A stretch of DNA of 64,000 nucleotides, taken from Bradyrhizobium ottawaense. Its GTDB lineage: Bacteria; Pseudomonadota; Alphaproteobacteria; Rhizobiales; Xanthobacteraceae. Under the pieces are notes generated by a model. That model did not search any database and was not told where the DNA came from. It was given only the letters and a program-made list of their open reading frames with translations. The DNA lies in NCBI RefSeq assembly GCF_900099825.1, contig NZ_LT629693.1, positions 3,297,001 through 3,361,000 on the forward strand, written 5' to 3'. The translations under genes were made by a program, and so were the position numbers. Positions 51,401 to 60,397 of this stretch are shown one piece after another (positions within the stretch are counted from its first letter, which is position 1; each line of letters begins with the position of its first letter).

Positions 51401-51616
51401 ATTGATCTCCTGCTCGATCGGCGCCGCGACGGTGTCGGAGACGGTCTGCGCCGAGGCGCCGGGATATTGCGTGGTGACGACGACGGTCGGCGGCACCACC
51501 TGCGGATATTCCGAGACCGGCAGCGTGGTGTAGGCGAGCGCGCCGACGATCAGCAGCACGATCGACAGCACCATCGCCAGGATGGGCTGGTTGATGGAAA
51601 GCCTTCCGAGATTCAT
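48461..51616 (-). CDS. RND multidrug efflux pump, HAE1 (AcrB/MexF-like) inner-membrane component
   Basis: 1051 residues, the usual size. An N-terminal helix (PILAMVLSIVLLIVGALAYTTLPVSEYPQV), two large periplasmic loops, and helix 4 with the proton-relay aspartates in VGIVVDDAIVVVENVERHLE are clear. The pump drives efflux of hydrophobic drugs with the adaptor encoded just upstream; genes overlap by four bases (ATGA at 51613-51616). No outer-membrane TolC-type gene follows, so an unlinked channel must serve. Confidence 0.95.
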   Translation of the reverse strand: MNLGRLSINQPILAMVLSIVLLIVGALAYTTLPVSEYPQVVPPTVVVTTQYPGASAQTVSDTVAAPIEQEINGVEDMLYLYSQATSNGQLTITVTFKLGTDLDKAQVLVQNRVAIAQPRLPAEVQQNGVTTRKNSPDILMVVFMLSPDDSFDQLYISNYALLQVRDQLLRLDGVGDIQMFGARDYSMRLWLDPDRIANLGLTSAEVLAAIRSQNLQIAGGQIAEPPITDRAFQPNLVFTGRLKDQRQFEDILIKAGADGRVVRLRDVARIELGALSYATNSFLLRKSAVALLVTQRPGSNALATSKSISDTMVRLKESFPKGLDFNIGYNPTEFIAQSVHELIKTIYEAMALVVIVVLVFLQGWRPAIIPIIAIPVSLVGTFAVMAALGFSINNLTLFGLVLAVGIVVDDAIVVVENVERHLEHGMSRRDAALKTMEEVGGALVSIALVLCAVFIPTAFIGGISGQFFQQFAVTIAVATAISCFCSLTLSPALASLILVPHAEKRPPANWNVLARGWAAFTGVFNRTFDRLSHGYAGAADFVIRHTAVMLVIYLALIGSAGWLLVTTSQGFIPAQDRGYVIISAQLPGAASLDRTTKVVREIERIALDTPGIVRVAAFAGFSGATRTQAGNAAALFPVFDEPESRLKKGLTATSITAELRKRLSAIQGAFIIVIPPPAVPGIGTGGGFTIRVQDRQGRGPELLAAATDELVAAARKSPNLTSVFSPFTANTPQVFVDIDRVKAQKLGVPISGINDTIQTYFGSTYVNDFNLFGRTYHVTAQADLPFRKETSDLARLRTRNAAGDMVMLGSVVDFRDISGPDRVARYNLYSASELQGEPTPGTSSGVALSTIKQLADQTLPSGFTFEWTDLSYQQVTGGNSGLYVFPICVLFVFLVLAAQYGSWSLPFAVILIVPMCLLAATIGVRIMGQDVNILTQIGFVVLVGLAAKNAILIVEFARDIELEGRPRLEAVIEACRLRLRPILMTSFAFILGVLPLVISSGSGSEMRQAVGVAVFFGMLGVTLFGLVFTPIFYVIVRNLADGGRGNKPEAV

Positions 51617-52815
51617 GACTTGCCACCCGCGGGCGCTTTCGCGGTCTGCGGGGTGACCTTGGCGCCGACGCGGGCGCGCTGCAGGCCGTCGACGATGACG
51701 CGGTCCTCCGCCTTGAGCCCCTCGCGGACCACGCGCAGGCCTTCGTCGAGCGGCCCGAGCACCACCGGCTTCGCCTCGACGGTGTTGTCTTCCTTGACGA
51801 CGAACACGATCTTGCGCGACTGGTCGGTCGCGATCGCTGCGTCCGGCACCAGCAGAGCTTCGTAAGGCGAACTGCCGATCAGCCGGACGCGGGCGAATTG
51901 GCCCGGCAGGATCGACAGATCCTGATTGGGGATGACCGCGCGGCTGCGCAGCGTGGCGGTCGAGACATCGAGGCGGTTGTCGATAAAATCCATCTTGCCT
52001 TCGTGCGAGGGCTTGGTCTCGCCGGTCAGCGTGACCTGGACCGGGTTGGGCGTATCGCGCGAACTCGGCCGCTTGCCTTCGAACCAGAGCCTGCTGTTGC
52101 GCTGATAGGTCGCTTCGTCGACATCGAAATAGATGTAGATCGGATCGAGCGAGACGATCGAGGTGAGCAACGTCGAACTGCCCTCGCTGCCCTGCACGAG
52201 ATTGCCGGCACTGACCAGATGGCGGCTGGCGCGGCCCGTGATCGGCGCAATTACATGCGTGAATTCGATATTGAGCTTGGCCGCCTTCAGCGCACCTTCG
52301 GCTATGGTCTCGGCGGCGTGCGCCGCCTGCAAGGCCTGGCGGCGCTGGTCGACGACCTGTTCGGAGACAGCACTGGTCTGGACCAGGGACAGGCCGCGGT
52401 CGAGATCGCGCTTGGCGAGTTCTGCCTTGGCGCGCGCATCGGAGAGCTGGCCGTCAGCCTGCTCGGCGACCGCCTCGAACGGGCGGGAGTCGATCACATA
52501 GAGCAGATCGCCGGCATGAACGATCGCGCCGTCGCGAAACTCGACGCTGTTGACGAAGCCGCCGACGCGGGCGCGAACCTGGACTTCCTCAACCGCCTCG
52601 AAGCGTCCGGTGAATTCATCCCAGTCCGTGACGGTGCGTTTCACCGGCTGCGCCACCGTGACCGGCGGTGCGGCGGCGGCGGCCGGTGGCGGCGGCTTGT
52701 CGCCGCAGGCGGACAGCGCCAGCCCGAGCAGCGGGATCAACGGCCGCAGGCCACGCAGCGAAAGGTTGAAACGCTTCATCGGCGAAGGTTTCGATGGCTC
52801 AGTCTTGCCCAACAT
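51613..52815 (-). CDS. RND efflux membrane-fusion adaptor, lipoprotein
   Basis: 400 residues from the ATG at 52815 (MLGKTEPSKP), which follows GGGGAG; an ATG at 52779 would be an alternative. The lipobox LALSACGDKPPP gives an N-acylated cysteine. After a Pro/Ala linker come the lipoyl half-motifs (EVQVRARVGGFVNSVEFRDGAIVHAGDLLYVIDSRPFE), a coiled-coil hairpin and the beta-barrel domain. It bridges the RND pump to an outer-membrane channel. Confidence 0.93.
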   Translation of the reverse strand: MLGKTEPSKPSPMKRFNLSLRGLRPLIPLLGLALSACGDKPPPPAAAAAPPVTVAQPVKRTVTDWDEFTGRFEAVEEVQVRARVGGFVNSVEFRDGAIVHAGDLLYVIDSRPFEAVAEQADGQLSDARAKAELAKRDLDRGLSLVQTSAVSEQVVDQRRQALQAAHAAETIAEGALKAAKLNIEFTHVIAPITGRASRHLVSAGNLVQGSEGSSTLLTSIVSLDPIYIYFDVDEATYQRNSRLWFEGKRPSSRDTPNPVQVTLTGETKPSHEGKMDFIDNRLDVSTATLRSRAVIPNQDLSILPGQFARVRLIGSSPYEALLVPDAAIATDQSRKIVFVVKEDNTVEAKPVVLGPLDEGLRVVREGLKAEDRVIVDGLQRARVGAKVTPQTAKAPAGGKS

Positions 52816-53253
52816 CCAACTCCCCTGCACTTTCCGACCTCGACCGCACCGGTTGCCGCGGAACTGCCGCGGCGGAGGCCACAGATGTGAACGGTTCCCA
52901 GTTTGTGCAAGAAGGCGTCGGGAGCCAAGCAAAATCGTTATGCAACCCCCGCGCCTTCGTCGCCGGCGGCAGCGCTGCCCTTCCCTCGGGGGACGGCGCT
53001 CGAACGTTCCGGACGATGGAATCCTGCCAATATCCGCGTCATTCCCAATGCGATGACAAAAAAATGACGGCACACACATAATCTTCATCTTCCCGGCCGG
53101 ATCCTTCTTCGTGCCGCCAAATGGATGGCTTCGCGGGGCCTGTCCTCGGGCGGCACTTCCCGCCGACCCGTTGGCTCGCAATGACGTTGAGGGCTCTGGA
53201 ACAACCGCCCCGAAGGCGGTAAGCATCGGGAAAACCCGACAGGGAGACCCGCC
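52816..53253. other. 438-bp divergent intergenic region with a degraded repeat
   Basis: It separates the efflux adaptor (minus) from the AidB-like gene (plus). No gene is seen. At 53113-53187 lies a partial, one-sided copy of the CGTCATTGCGAG family (TGGATGGCTTCGCGGGGCC to TGGCTCGCAATGACG). No regulator gene for the pump is next to it, and no clear operator was found. Confidence 0.6.
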
Positions 53254-55026
53254 ATGGATGCGCTTTCACCCCGACATCAGCCGGATGCGGGCTTGCGCCG
53301 CGGCGCCGACCACATCGCCCCCGATGCCGCCGGACAAAACTTCTACGCCATCGACCGGGCCTTGCGCGACCTGCTCGCGCACTATCTGTCGCCCGCCGAC
53401 TTCGCGCATCTGGAGCCGCATTTCGACCGGCTCGGCGCGCTCGCCGGCGGCAGGCTCGACGACCTGGCGCGGCTCGCCGACAAGCATCCGCCGATACTGC
53501 ACCCGCGCGACCGTTTTGGTCGCGACGAGGACTGGATCGACTATCACGCCTCCTACCGTGAGATGGAACAGATCGCCTTCGGCGAATTTCAGTTCCACGC
53601 CATGAGCCATCGCGCCGGCGCGCTCGGCATGGACAGACCGCTGCCCGCGGTGGCGAAATACGCGCTGCAGTATCTGTTCGTGCAGGCCGAGTTCGGCCTG
53701 ATGTGCCCGATCAGCGTCACCGACACCTCGACCCACCTGATCCGAAAATTCGCCAGCCCGGAACTGCAGGCCTACCTGCTGCCGAAGATGCTGTCCGGCG
53801 ATGTCGCCACGATGTGGAAAGGCACGCAGTTCATGACCGAGCGCGCCGGCGGCTCCGACGTCGGCACCATCGAGACTACCGCCCGCCTGGAAGACGGCGA
53901 GTGGCGCCTTTCCGGCGACAAATGGTTCTGCTCGCATGCCGACGCCGACGTCGCATTGCTGCTGGCGCGGCCCGAAGGCGCCCCCGCCGGCACCAAAGGC
54001 CTTGCGCTGTTCGCGCTGCCGCGCCGGCTGAAGGACGGACGCCGCAACGCCTATCGCATCGTCCGCCTCAAGGACAAGCTCGGTACCCGCTCGATGGCGT
54101 CTGGCGAAATCCTGCTGGAAGGCGCCGTCGCCTACCTGGTCGGTGCGCAAGACCAGGGCCTCAAGCAGATGATGGAGCAGGTCAACCTGTCGCGGCTGTC
54201 GCATGGCGTGCGTGCCGCCGCGATGATGCGGCGCTGCGTCAACGAGGCCATGGTGTGCGCGCGCACCCGGCAGGCGTTCGGCAATACCATCATCGACTAT
54301 CCCCTGCTCCGCCGCCAGTTGCTGAAGATCACGCTGCCGGCGGAACAATCGCTGTCGATATTCCTGCTCGCGGCGGATGCTATGGACCGCGCCAATGCCG
54401 GCGACAAGGATGCCCAGAATATCCTGCGCATCCTGACGCCGCTTTTGAAATTCCGCGCCTGCCGCGACAACATTCCGGTGGCGACCGGCGCGATGGAGGT
54501 GCGTGGCGGCAACGGCTATATCGAGGAATGGGTGCACGCCCGGCTGGTGCGCGACGCCCATCTCGGCGTGCTCTGGGAAGGCACCAGCAACATCAACGCG
54601 CTCGACATCATCACCCGCGCGGTCGGCAAGAGTTTTGCGCACACAGCGCTGCAGACGGCGCTGGTGAAATTGCTGGATCAGGCCTCGTCCATCCCCGCTG
54701 ATTTCCGCAACCGGTTGCAGCAAACGCTCGTTCGCACCATCGCCTTTGCCGAGCGCGTCGCCGCCGAGCCGGAGGCCGAACAGAATGCGCGCCAGGCCGC
54801 AAGCGCGCTCTATCACGTCACCAGCGCGATCCTCATGACCTCGGAAGCCGCAAGGCCCGGCGCCGACGCGCGGCGCGCGCTGTACGCACGGCTTGTGCTG
54901 GAGCATCGGTTGAGCGTGAAGGATCCGCTGGCGCCGCAGCAGGCGCCGTGGGAGCACGCGGCGGCGGAGGTGTTGTTGTCGGAGCGGTCGGTTGCACTCA
55001 GTGAGATTGAGAAGCTGCTTATTTGA
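53254..55026 (+). CDS. AidB-like acyl-CoA dehydrogenase family protein
   Basis: 590 residues, longer than the ~390 of ordinary acyl-CoA dehydrogenases, with the extra N-terminal helical part of the AidB clade. Segments shared with AidB are FMTERAGGSDVGTIET, WRLSGDKWFCSHADADVALLLARPEG, YRIVRLKDKLGTRSMASGEILLEGA, VRGGNGYIEEWVHARLVRDAHLGVLWEGTSNI. AidB binds DNA and flavin and is linked to the adaptive response; whether this protein does so or acts on an acyl-CoA cannot be told. A GST gene is convergent behind it. Confidence 0.85.
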   Translation: MDALSPRHQPDAGLRRGADHIAPDAAGQNFYAIDRALRDLLAHYLSPADFAHLEPHFDRLGALAGGRLDDLARLADKHPPILHPRDRFGRDEDWIDYHASYREMEQIAFGEFQFHAMSHRAGALGMDRPLPAVAKYALQYLFVQAEFGLMCPISVTDTSTHLIRKFASPELQAYLLPKMLSGDVATMWKGTQFMTERAGGSDVGTIETTARLEDGEWRLSGDKWFCSHADADVALLLARPEGAPAGTKGLALFALPRRLKDGRRNAYRIVRLKDKLGTRSMASGEILLEGAVAYLVGAQDQGLKQMMEQVNLSRLSHGVRAAAMMRRCVNEAMVCARTRQAFGNTIIDYPLLRRQLLKITLPAEQSLSIFLLAADAMDRANAGDKDAQNILRILTPLLKFRACRDNIPVATGAMEVRGGNGYIEEWVHARLVRDAHLGVLWEGTSNINALDIITRAVGKSFAHTALQTALVKLLDQASSIPADFRNRLQQTLVRTIAFAERVAAEPEAEQNARQAASALYHVTSAILMTSEAARPGADARRALYARLVLEHRLSVKDPLAPQQAPWEHAAAEVLLSERSVALSEIEKLLI

Positions 55027-55033
55027 GGCTTCA

Positions 55034-55696
55034 TCACCCCAACTCGCTCGCCAGCGTCTCCTGCTCCGGCAACGTTGCCTGAAATGCCGGCGTACCTTGC
55101 AACTTCTCCGCCAGCGCCTGCAGCCTGTTGCAACCGAGGCCCGCGAAGAACTTCGGCCGTTTGCCGCGACCGAACAGCCAGAACACCGCGACCGTGATAT
55201 CGGCCTGCGTCATCTCTCGCCCCGTGAACCACGGCCCGGCAAATTGTCCGTCGAGCCAGCCAAAACCGTCGCGGACCTGCTTGTCGCAGGCATCAAGCCA
55301 TGGCGCATGCCAGGCCTCGCGCGGCCGGAAGTGACGCTCGTAGAGACCGGCGACCAGCTTTTCATTGGCGCCGAGCGCTATCGCCACCAGCGTCAGCACG
55401 CGACGGCGGGCCGCTCCTGCGGCCGGCGTCAGCGACCGTGCGCCCGCCACCTGGTCGAGATGATCGAGAATGACCGCGCTGTCGACCAGCATCTCGCCAT
55501 CGGCGAGCCTGAGCGCCGGCACCCGCGCAATCGGATTGAAGGCGGCCAGTTCCGCCTTGTCCGGGCCGAACGGCATCAGCGGCGCGTGATCATATTCGAT
55601 GCCGTAGAGCCGCAGGGTCACCGCCACGCGGCGCACAAAGGGCGACGCATGACGGCCATACAGTACCGGCCTCGTGTCGGCATCATCTTCGGACAT
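55034..55696 (-). CDS. Glutathione S-transferase family protein
   Basis: 220 residues from the ATG at 55696; upstream in-frame codons are unlike the family. The thioredoxin-like N-terminal domain starts RPVLYGRHASPFVRRVAVTLRLYGIEYDH, with the likely catalytic serine in ASPF, and includes VPALRLADGEMLVDSAVILDHL with the cis-proline; the all-helical C-terminal domain includes REMTQADITVAVFWLFG. A soluble enzyme for glutathione conjugation or isomerisation; substrate unknown. It ends 7 bases from the convergent AidB-like gene and is divergent from the iron-type alcohol dehydrogenase. Confidence 0.87.
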   Translation of the reverse strand: MSEDDADTRPVLYGRHASPFVRRVAVTLRLYGIEYDHAPLMPFGPDKAELAAFNPIARVPALRLADGEMLVDSAVILDHLDQVAGARSLTPAAGAARRRVLTLVAIALGANEKLVAGLYERHFRPREAWHAPWLDACDKQVRDGFGWLDGQFAGPWFTGREMTQADITVAVFWLFGRGKRPKFFAGLGCNRLQALAEKLQGTPAFQATLPEQETLASELG

Positions 55697-55779
55697 GACG
55701 TTCCAGATTTCCTGCGCTAGGCTCAAGACTTGAAAATTTAAGGCTTGCAACAAAGCCAAAATGTCCGGGGAGGACAAGC

Positions 55780-56934
55780 GTGCATAAAGGGCGTGTCGTA
55801 TTCGGCGCCATGGAGGAGGTCGTATTCGGACGACCGGCATCCGAGGCTGTTGTCGAACAGATGGACCGGTTGGGCGCCAATCGTGCGTTCCTGATGGTCA
55901 GCGGGACGCTCAACCGCGAAACCGATGAAATCGAGAAAATCCGCCGCGCTTTGGGGGCTCGCTATGCCACCACCTTCGACGCGATGCCGGCGCACACGCC
56001 GCGCTCGGCGGTGATCGCCGCGGCCGATCAGGCGCGCGCCGCGAAGGCCGATCTGATCGTTACGGTCGGTGGCGGCTCGATCACCGACGGCGCCAAGGCG
56101 GTACAGCTTTGTCTCGCCAACGATATCCGGACCGTCGAAGGCATCGACCGGATCAGGGCCGTCAAGGGCGCACCGCCGGCGATGAATGCGCCTATTGTGC
56201 GCCAGATCAGCGCGCCGACCACGATCGCCGGCGGCGACTTCAGCCCCAGCGCAGGCGTCACCAACGAGACTACAAAAGTCAAAGAGGCAGTGCGTCATCC
56301 GCTGGCGATCCCCCGCGCGGTGATCCTCGATCCGGCGCTGGGCGCGCACACGCCGGAATGGCTGTGGCTGTCGACCGGCATCCGCGCCGTCGACCATTGC
56401 GTCGAGGCCATCTGCTCGGGCCGGTCGCACCCCTACGCCGACGCCCAGACCTTGAAGGGGCTATCGCTGCTGACCCAGGCGCTGCCGCGGGTGAAGGCCG
56501 ACGGCAACGATCTCGACGCAAGGATGAATTGCCAGATCGGAACCTGGCTCTCGATGGGCGGCCTATCGTCCGGCGTGCCGATGGGCGCCAGTCACGGCAT
56601 CGGCTATGTGCTCGGCGCCGAGTTCGGCGTGCCGCACGGCTACACCTCCTGCGTGATGCTGCCGTTCGTGATGCGCTGGAACAAGTCAGTCAATGCCGAG
56701 CGCCAGGCGCTGGTCGCCACCGCCATGGGCCATCCGGGCGAGGATGCCGGCGACGTGCTCGACGACTTCATTCGTGGCCTCGGCATGCCGCGCAGCCTGC
56801 GCGAGGTCAAGGTCGGCCCCGAGCATTTCGACCACATCGCGCAACAGGCGATGGCGACGCCCTGGGTGCCACGCAACCCGCGCAGGATCGAGGGACCGGC
56901 GCAGGTCCGCGAGATTCTTGAATTGGCTGCATAA
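55780..56934 (+). CDS. Iron-containing alcohol dehydrogenase family (maleylacetate reductase-like)
   Basis: 384 residues from a GTG at 55780 that follows GGGGAGGA. The NAD-binding part has VTVGGGSITDGAKAVQL; the metal-binding half has MGASHGIGYVLGAEFGVPHGYTSCVMLP with the histidines that hold iron or zinc. In length and the RTxEG/NGAT-type segments it is like maleylacetate reductases, which reduce ring-cleavage products of chlorinated or hydroxylated aromatics. An acyl-CoA synthetase follows by 10 bases, suggesting a short catabolic operon. Confidence 0.85.
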   Translation: MHKGRVVFGAMEEVVFGRPASEAVVEQMDRLGANRAFLMVSGTLNRETDEIEKIRRALGARYATTFDAMPAHTPRSAVIAAADQARAAKADLIVTVGGGSITDGAKAVQLCLANDIRTVEGIDRIRAVKGAPPAMNAPIVRQISAPTTIAGGDFSPSAGVTNETTKVKEAVRHPLAIPRAVILDPALGAHTPEWLWLSTGIRAVDHCVEAICSGRSHPYADAQTLKGLSLLTQALPRVKADGNDLDARMNCQIGTWLSMGGLSSGVPMGASHGIGYVLGAEFGVPHGYTSCVMLPFVMRWNKSVNAERQALVATAMGHPGEDAGDVLDDFIRGLGMPRSLREVKVGPEHFDHIAQQAMATPWVPRNPRRIEGPAQVREILELAA

Positions 56935-56944
56935 AGGGAATTCG

Positions 56945-58507
56945 ATGTACACCGGCAAGCATGCTCACCTTCGTCCGCTGCAGCCCGCCTTCATCATGGC
57001 GAGCACCGGCGAGGCCGTCACCTATCGCGAACTCGAGGCCCGCAGCAACCGGCTGGCGCACCTGTTTCGCAACCGCGGGCTCAAACGTCTCGATCACTAT
57101 TCGATCTTCATGGAGAACAACAACCGCTACCTCGAATCCTGCGGCGCCGGCGAACGCTCCGGGCTCTATTTCACCTGCGTGAATTCCTACCTGACCGCGA
57201 GCGAACTCGCTTATATCCTGACCAACAGCCAGTCGCGGATTCTGATCACCTCGAAGGCGAAACTCGATATTGCGCGCGAGGCCTTGAAGGAATGCCCCAA
57301 GGTCGAGCTCTGCATCATCGCCGATGGCGCAGGAGAAACCTGGCCCGAGAGCGAGCGCATCGTCGGCCTGCAGCAGGCGACCGCGGGGCTGCCGAGCACG
57401 CCGGTCCCTGACGAATGCGTCGGCACCGCGATGCTGTATTCGTCGGGCACCACCGGCCGGCCAAAGGGAATCTTGCGGCCGTTGCCGGAACAGCCGGCCT
57501 CGCAGCAACTGCCGCTGTTCGATTTCCTGCAGAAGCTGTGGCACTATCGCGAAGGCATGGTCTATCTGTCGCCGGCGCCGCTCTATCATTCGGCGCCGCA
57601 AGCCGCCGTCAATCTGACGATCCGCAACGGCGGCACCGTCGTCATCATGGAGAGCTTCGACCCCGAGCGTTATCTTGAGCTGGTGGAGAAATGGGGCATC
57701 ACGCATACCCAACTGGTGCCGACGATGTTCTCGCGGATGCTGAAGCTGCCGGCCGAGCTGCGCAGGCGCCACGACCTGTCCTCGCTCGAGATCGCGATCC
57801 ACGCCGCGGCGCCCTGCCCCGCGGCCGTCAAGGACGAGATGATCGAATGGTGGGGGCCGATCATCCATGAATATTACGGCGCCACCGAAGGCCTCGGCTT
57901 CACCGCCTGCGACAGCGAGCAGTGGCTGGCCCATCGCGGCACCGTCGGCAAGGTGCTGCTCGGCGACCTGCATATCCTCGACGAGAACATGCAGCCGAGC
58001 CCGAAGGGAGCGCCGGGCACGGTGTGGTTCAAGACCGCAACGCCGTTCGAATATTTCGGCGACCCGGCCAAGACCGCCGAGTCCCGTTCATCCGACGGCA
58101 GCATGAGCACCGTCGGCGACGTCGGCTATGTCGACGATGACGGCTATCTGTACCTGACCGATCGCGCCACGTTCATGATCATCTCCGGCGGCGTCAACAT
58201 CTACCCGCAGGAATGCGAGAACCTGCTGATCACCCATCCCAAGATCGCCGACGCCGCGGTGTTCGGCGTGCCCAATCCGGATCTCGGCGAGGAAGTGAAG
58301 GCGGTGGTGCAGCCGATGCCCGGGGTTGCGCCGGGGCAGGAACTGGCGGACGAGCTGATCGCCTTCTGCAGCCAGTCGCTGTCGCGCCAGAAAGTGCCGC
58401 GCTCGATCGATTTCGAAGCCGAATTGCCGCGGCTGCCGACCGGCAAACTCTACAAGCGGCTGCTGCGCGACCGCTACTGGGGCAACAAGACCTCGCGGAT
58501 CGTGTGA
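56945..58507 (+). CDS. AMP-forming acyl-CoA synthetase
   Basis: 520 residues from the ATG at 56945, preceded by AAAGGGA. The adenylation signature SSGTTGRPKGI, the YYGATEG motif, GDVGYVDDDGYLYLTDRATFMIISGGVNIYP and the C-terminal catalytic lysine in PTGKLYKR are all present. It activates a carboxylic acid to its CoA thioester. With the iron-type dehydrogenase before it and the peptide-type importer after it, it may serve uptake and activation of an unusual acid. Confidence 0.93.
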   Translation: MYTGKHAHLRPLQPAFIMASTGEAVTYRELEARSNRLAHLFRNRGLKRLDHYSIFMENNNRYLESCGAGERSGLYFTCVNSYLTASELAYILTNSQSRILITSKAKLDIAREALKECPKVELCIIADGAGETWPESERIVGLQQATAGLPSTPVPDECVGTAMLYSSGTTGRPKGILRPLPEQPASQQLPLFDFLQKLWHYREGMVYLSPAPLYHSAPQAAVNLTIRNGGTVVIMESFDPERYLELVEKWGITHTQLVPTMFSRMLKLPAELRRRHDLSSLEIAIHAAAPCPAAVKDEMIEWWGPIIHEYYGATEGLGFTACDSEQWLAHRGTVGKVLLGDLHILDENMQPSPKGAPGTVWFKTATPFEYFGDPAKTAESRSSDGSMSTVGDVGYVDDDGYLYLTDRATFMIISGGVNIYPQECENLLITHPKIADAAVFGVPNPDLGEEVKAVVQPMPGVAPGQELADELIAFCSQSLSRQKVPRSIDFEAELPRLPTGKLYKRLLRDRYWGNKTSRIV

Positions 58508-58759
58508 CGGGACGGAACCGCCCGTGAGACAGGTGAGGCATATTGGCGCGAGCCGTTGCCGTCAGTAGCGCGCCGAAACGCGGGCGACGGGTGAATTCCC
58601 TGCAAAATAGCGCCAATAGCGCGCCCACAAGTTCCGCCACGCGAACATGCGTAGTCCGAATTGCCAATCCCCGCATCGGCTTGGTTGGTTGCTACGGCGC
58701 TCTCCCGTGGTATCCTCGATACCAATCGGCCAGTTGAGACCGAAGTTCGAGGAGGGACC

Positions 58760-60355
58760 ATGCGGAGCGTTCGCGCGCTTGCCGCGGCGGCACTGTTGTT
58801 GCTGCCGGCTTATCATGTTGCATCGGCGGCGGAACCGAAACAGGGCGGCATCCTCAAATTCTATCACCGCGACAGTCCGGGCAGCGCCTCGATCCACGAG
58901 GGCGCGACCTATTCGATCAACATCCCGTTCATGCCCGTCTACAACAACCTCGTCATCTACAATCAGCACGTCGCCCAGAACAGCATCGAATCGATCGTCC
59001 CGGAGCTCGCCGAGAGCTGGGCCTGGAGCAGCGACAACAAGACCCTGACCTTCAAATTGAGGCAGGGCGTCAAGTGGCACGACGGCAAGCCGTTCACCTC
59101 CGCCGACGTCAAATGCACGTTCGACATGCTGATGGGCAAGTCGCCGCAGAAGTTCCGCCAGAACCCGCGCAAGTCCTGGTACGATCAGGTCGACGACGTC
59201 GTCACCAATGGCGATTTCGAGGCATCGTTCAAGCTGAAGCGGCCGCAGCCGGCCCTGCTGGCGCTGCTGGCCTCCGGTTATACCCCGGTCTATCCCTGCC
59301 ACGTTTCGCCGGGCGACATGCGCACCCATCCGATCGGCACCGGCCCGTTCAAGTTCGTCGAGTTCAAGGCCAACGAATCGATCAAGCTCACGAAGAACCC
59401 CGACTACTTCAAGAAGGGCCTGCCCTATCTCGACGGCATCGAGTTCACCATCATCCCCAACCGCTCGACGGCGATCCTCGGCTTCATCTCCGGCCGGTTC
59501 GACATCACGCTGCCGACCGAAGTGACGATCCCGATGATCAAGGACGTCAAGTCGCAGGCGCCGAAGGCGGTTTGCGTGGTGGAACCGAACAACGTGTCGA
59601 CCAACATCATCGTCAATTCGTCCTCGCCGCCGTTCGACAATCTCGACATCCGCCGCGCTTTGGCGCTGTCGCTGGACCGCAAGGCCTTCATCTCGATCAT
59701 GTTCGAGGGACAGGGCGATATCGGCGGCACCATGGAGCCTGCCCCCGCCGGGCTCTGGGCGATGCCGAAGGAAATGCTGGAATCGATCCCCGGCTACGGC
59801 CCCGACATCAACGCCAACCGCGAGGAAGCGCGCAAGCTGATGCAGAAGGCGGGCTATGGCCCCGACAAGCATCTCGCCGTCAAGGTCTCGACCCGCAACA
59901 TTCCGGTCTATCGCGATCCCGCGGTGATCCTGATCGACCAGATCAAGAGCATCTATATCGATGCCGAACTCGATGTCGTCGATACCGCGCAATGGTTTCC
60001 GAAGATCGCGCGCAAGGACTATTCGCTCGGGTTGAACCTCACCGGCAACGCCGTCGATGATCCCGACCAGTCGTTCTACGAAAACTATTCCTGCGGTTCC
60101 GAGCGCAACTACACCAACTATTGCAACAAGGAGATCGAGAAGCTGTTCGACCAGCAGTCGGAGGAAACCGACGTCGCCAAGCGCAAGAAGCTGGTCTGGG
60201 AGATCGACAAGAAGCTGCAGGAAGACGTCGCCCGCCCGATCATCTTCCACGCCCGCACCGGGACCTGCTGGCAACCCTACGTCAAGAACATTACCATCAT
60301 GTCCAACAGCTCCTATAACGGCTATCGTTACGAGGATGTGTGGCTGGACAAGTAG
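58760..60355 (+). CDS. ABC transporter binding protein, dipeptide/oligopeptide family (DppA-like)
   Basis: 531 residues from the ATG at 58760 with a GGAGGGA site. A signal peptide (ending HVASAA) is followed by SBP family 5 features: NLVIYN, VPELAESWAWSSDNKTLTFKLRQGVKWHDGKPFTSADVKCTFD and the IGTGPFKFVEFKANESIKL segment. Family members bind peptides, nickel chelates or opines. It starts a transporter set that continues with two permeases and two ATPases. The 252 bases before it probably hold the promoter; nothing distinct is seen there. Confidence 0.92.
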   Translation: MRSVRALAAAALLLLPAYHVASAAEPKQGGILKFYHRDSPGSASIHEGATYSINIPFMPVYNNLVIYNQHVAQNSIESIVPELAESWAWSSDNKTLTFKLRQGVKWHDGKPFTSADVKCTFDMLMGKSPQKFRQNPRKSWYDQVDDVVTNGDFEASFKLKRPQPALLALLASGYTPVYPCHVSPGDMRTHPIGTGPFKFVEFKANESIKLTKNPDYFKKGLPYLDGIEFTIIPNRSTAILGFISGRFDITLPTEVTIPMIKDVKSQAPKAVCVVEPNNVSTNIIVNSSSPPFDNLDIRRALALSLDRKAFISIMFEGQGDIGGTMEPAPAGLWAMPKEMLESIPGYGPDINANREEARKLMQKAGYGPDKHLAVKVSTRNIPVYRDPAVILIDQIKSIYIDAELDVVDTAQWFPKIARKDYSLGLNLTGNAVDDPDQSFYENYSCGSERNYTNYCNKEIEKLFDQQSEETDVAKRKKLVWEIDKKLQEDVARPIIFHARTGTCWQPYVKNITIMSNSSYNGYRYEDVWLDK

Positions 60356-60397
60356 CGTCCGGTCACGACAGGCAGGCCGCCCAGGGAGAAACGTCAG

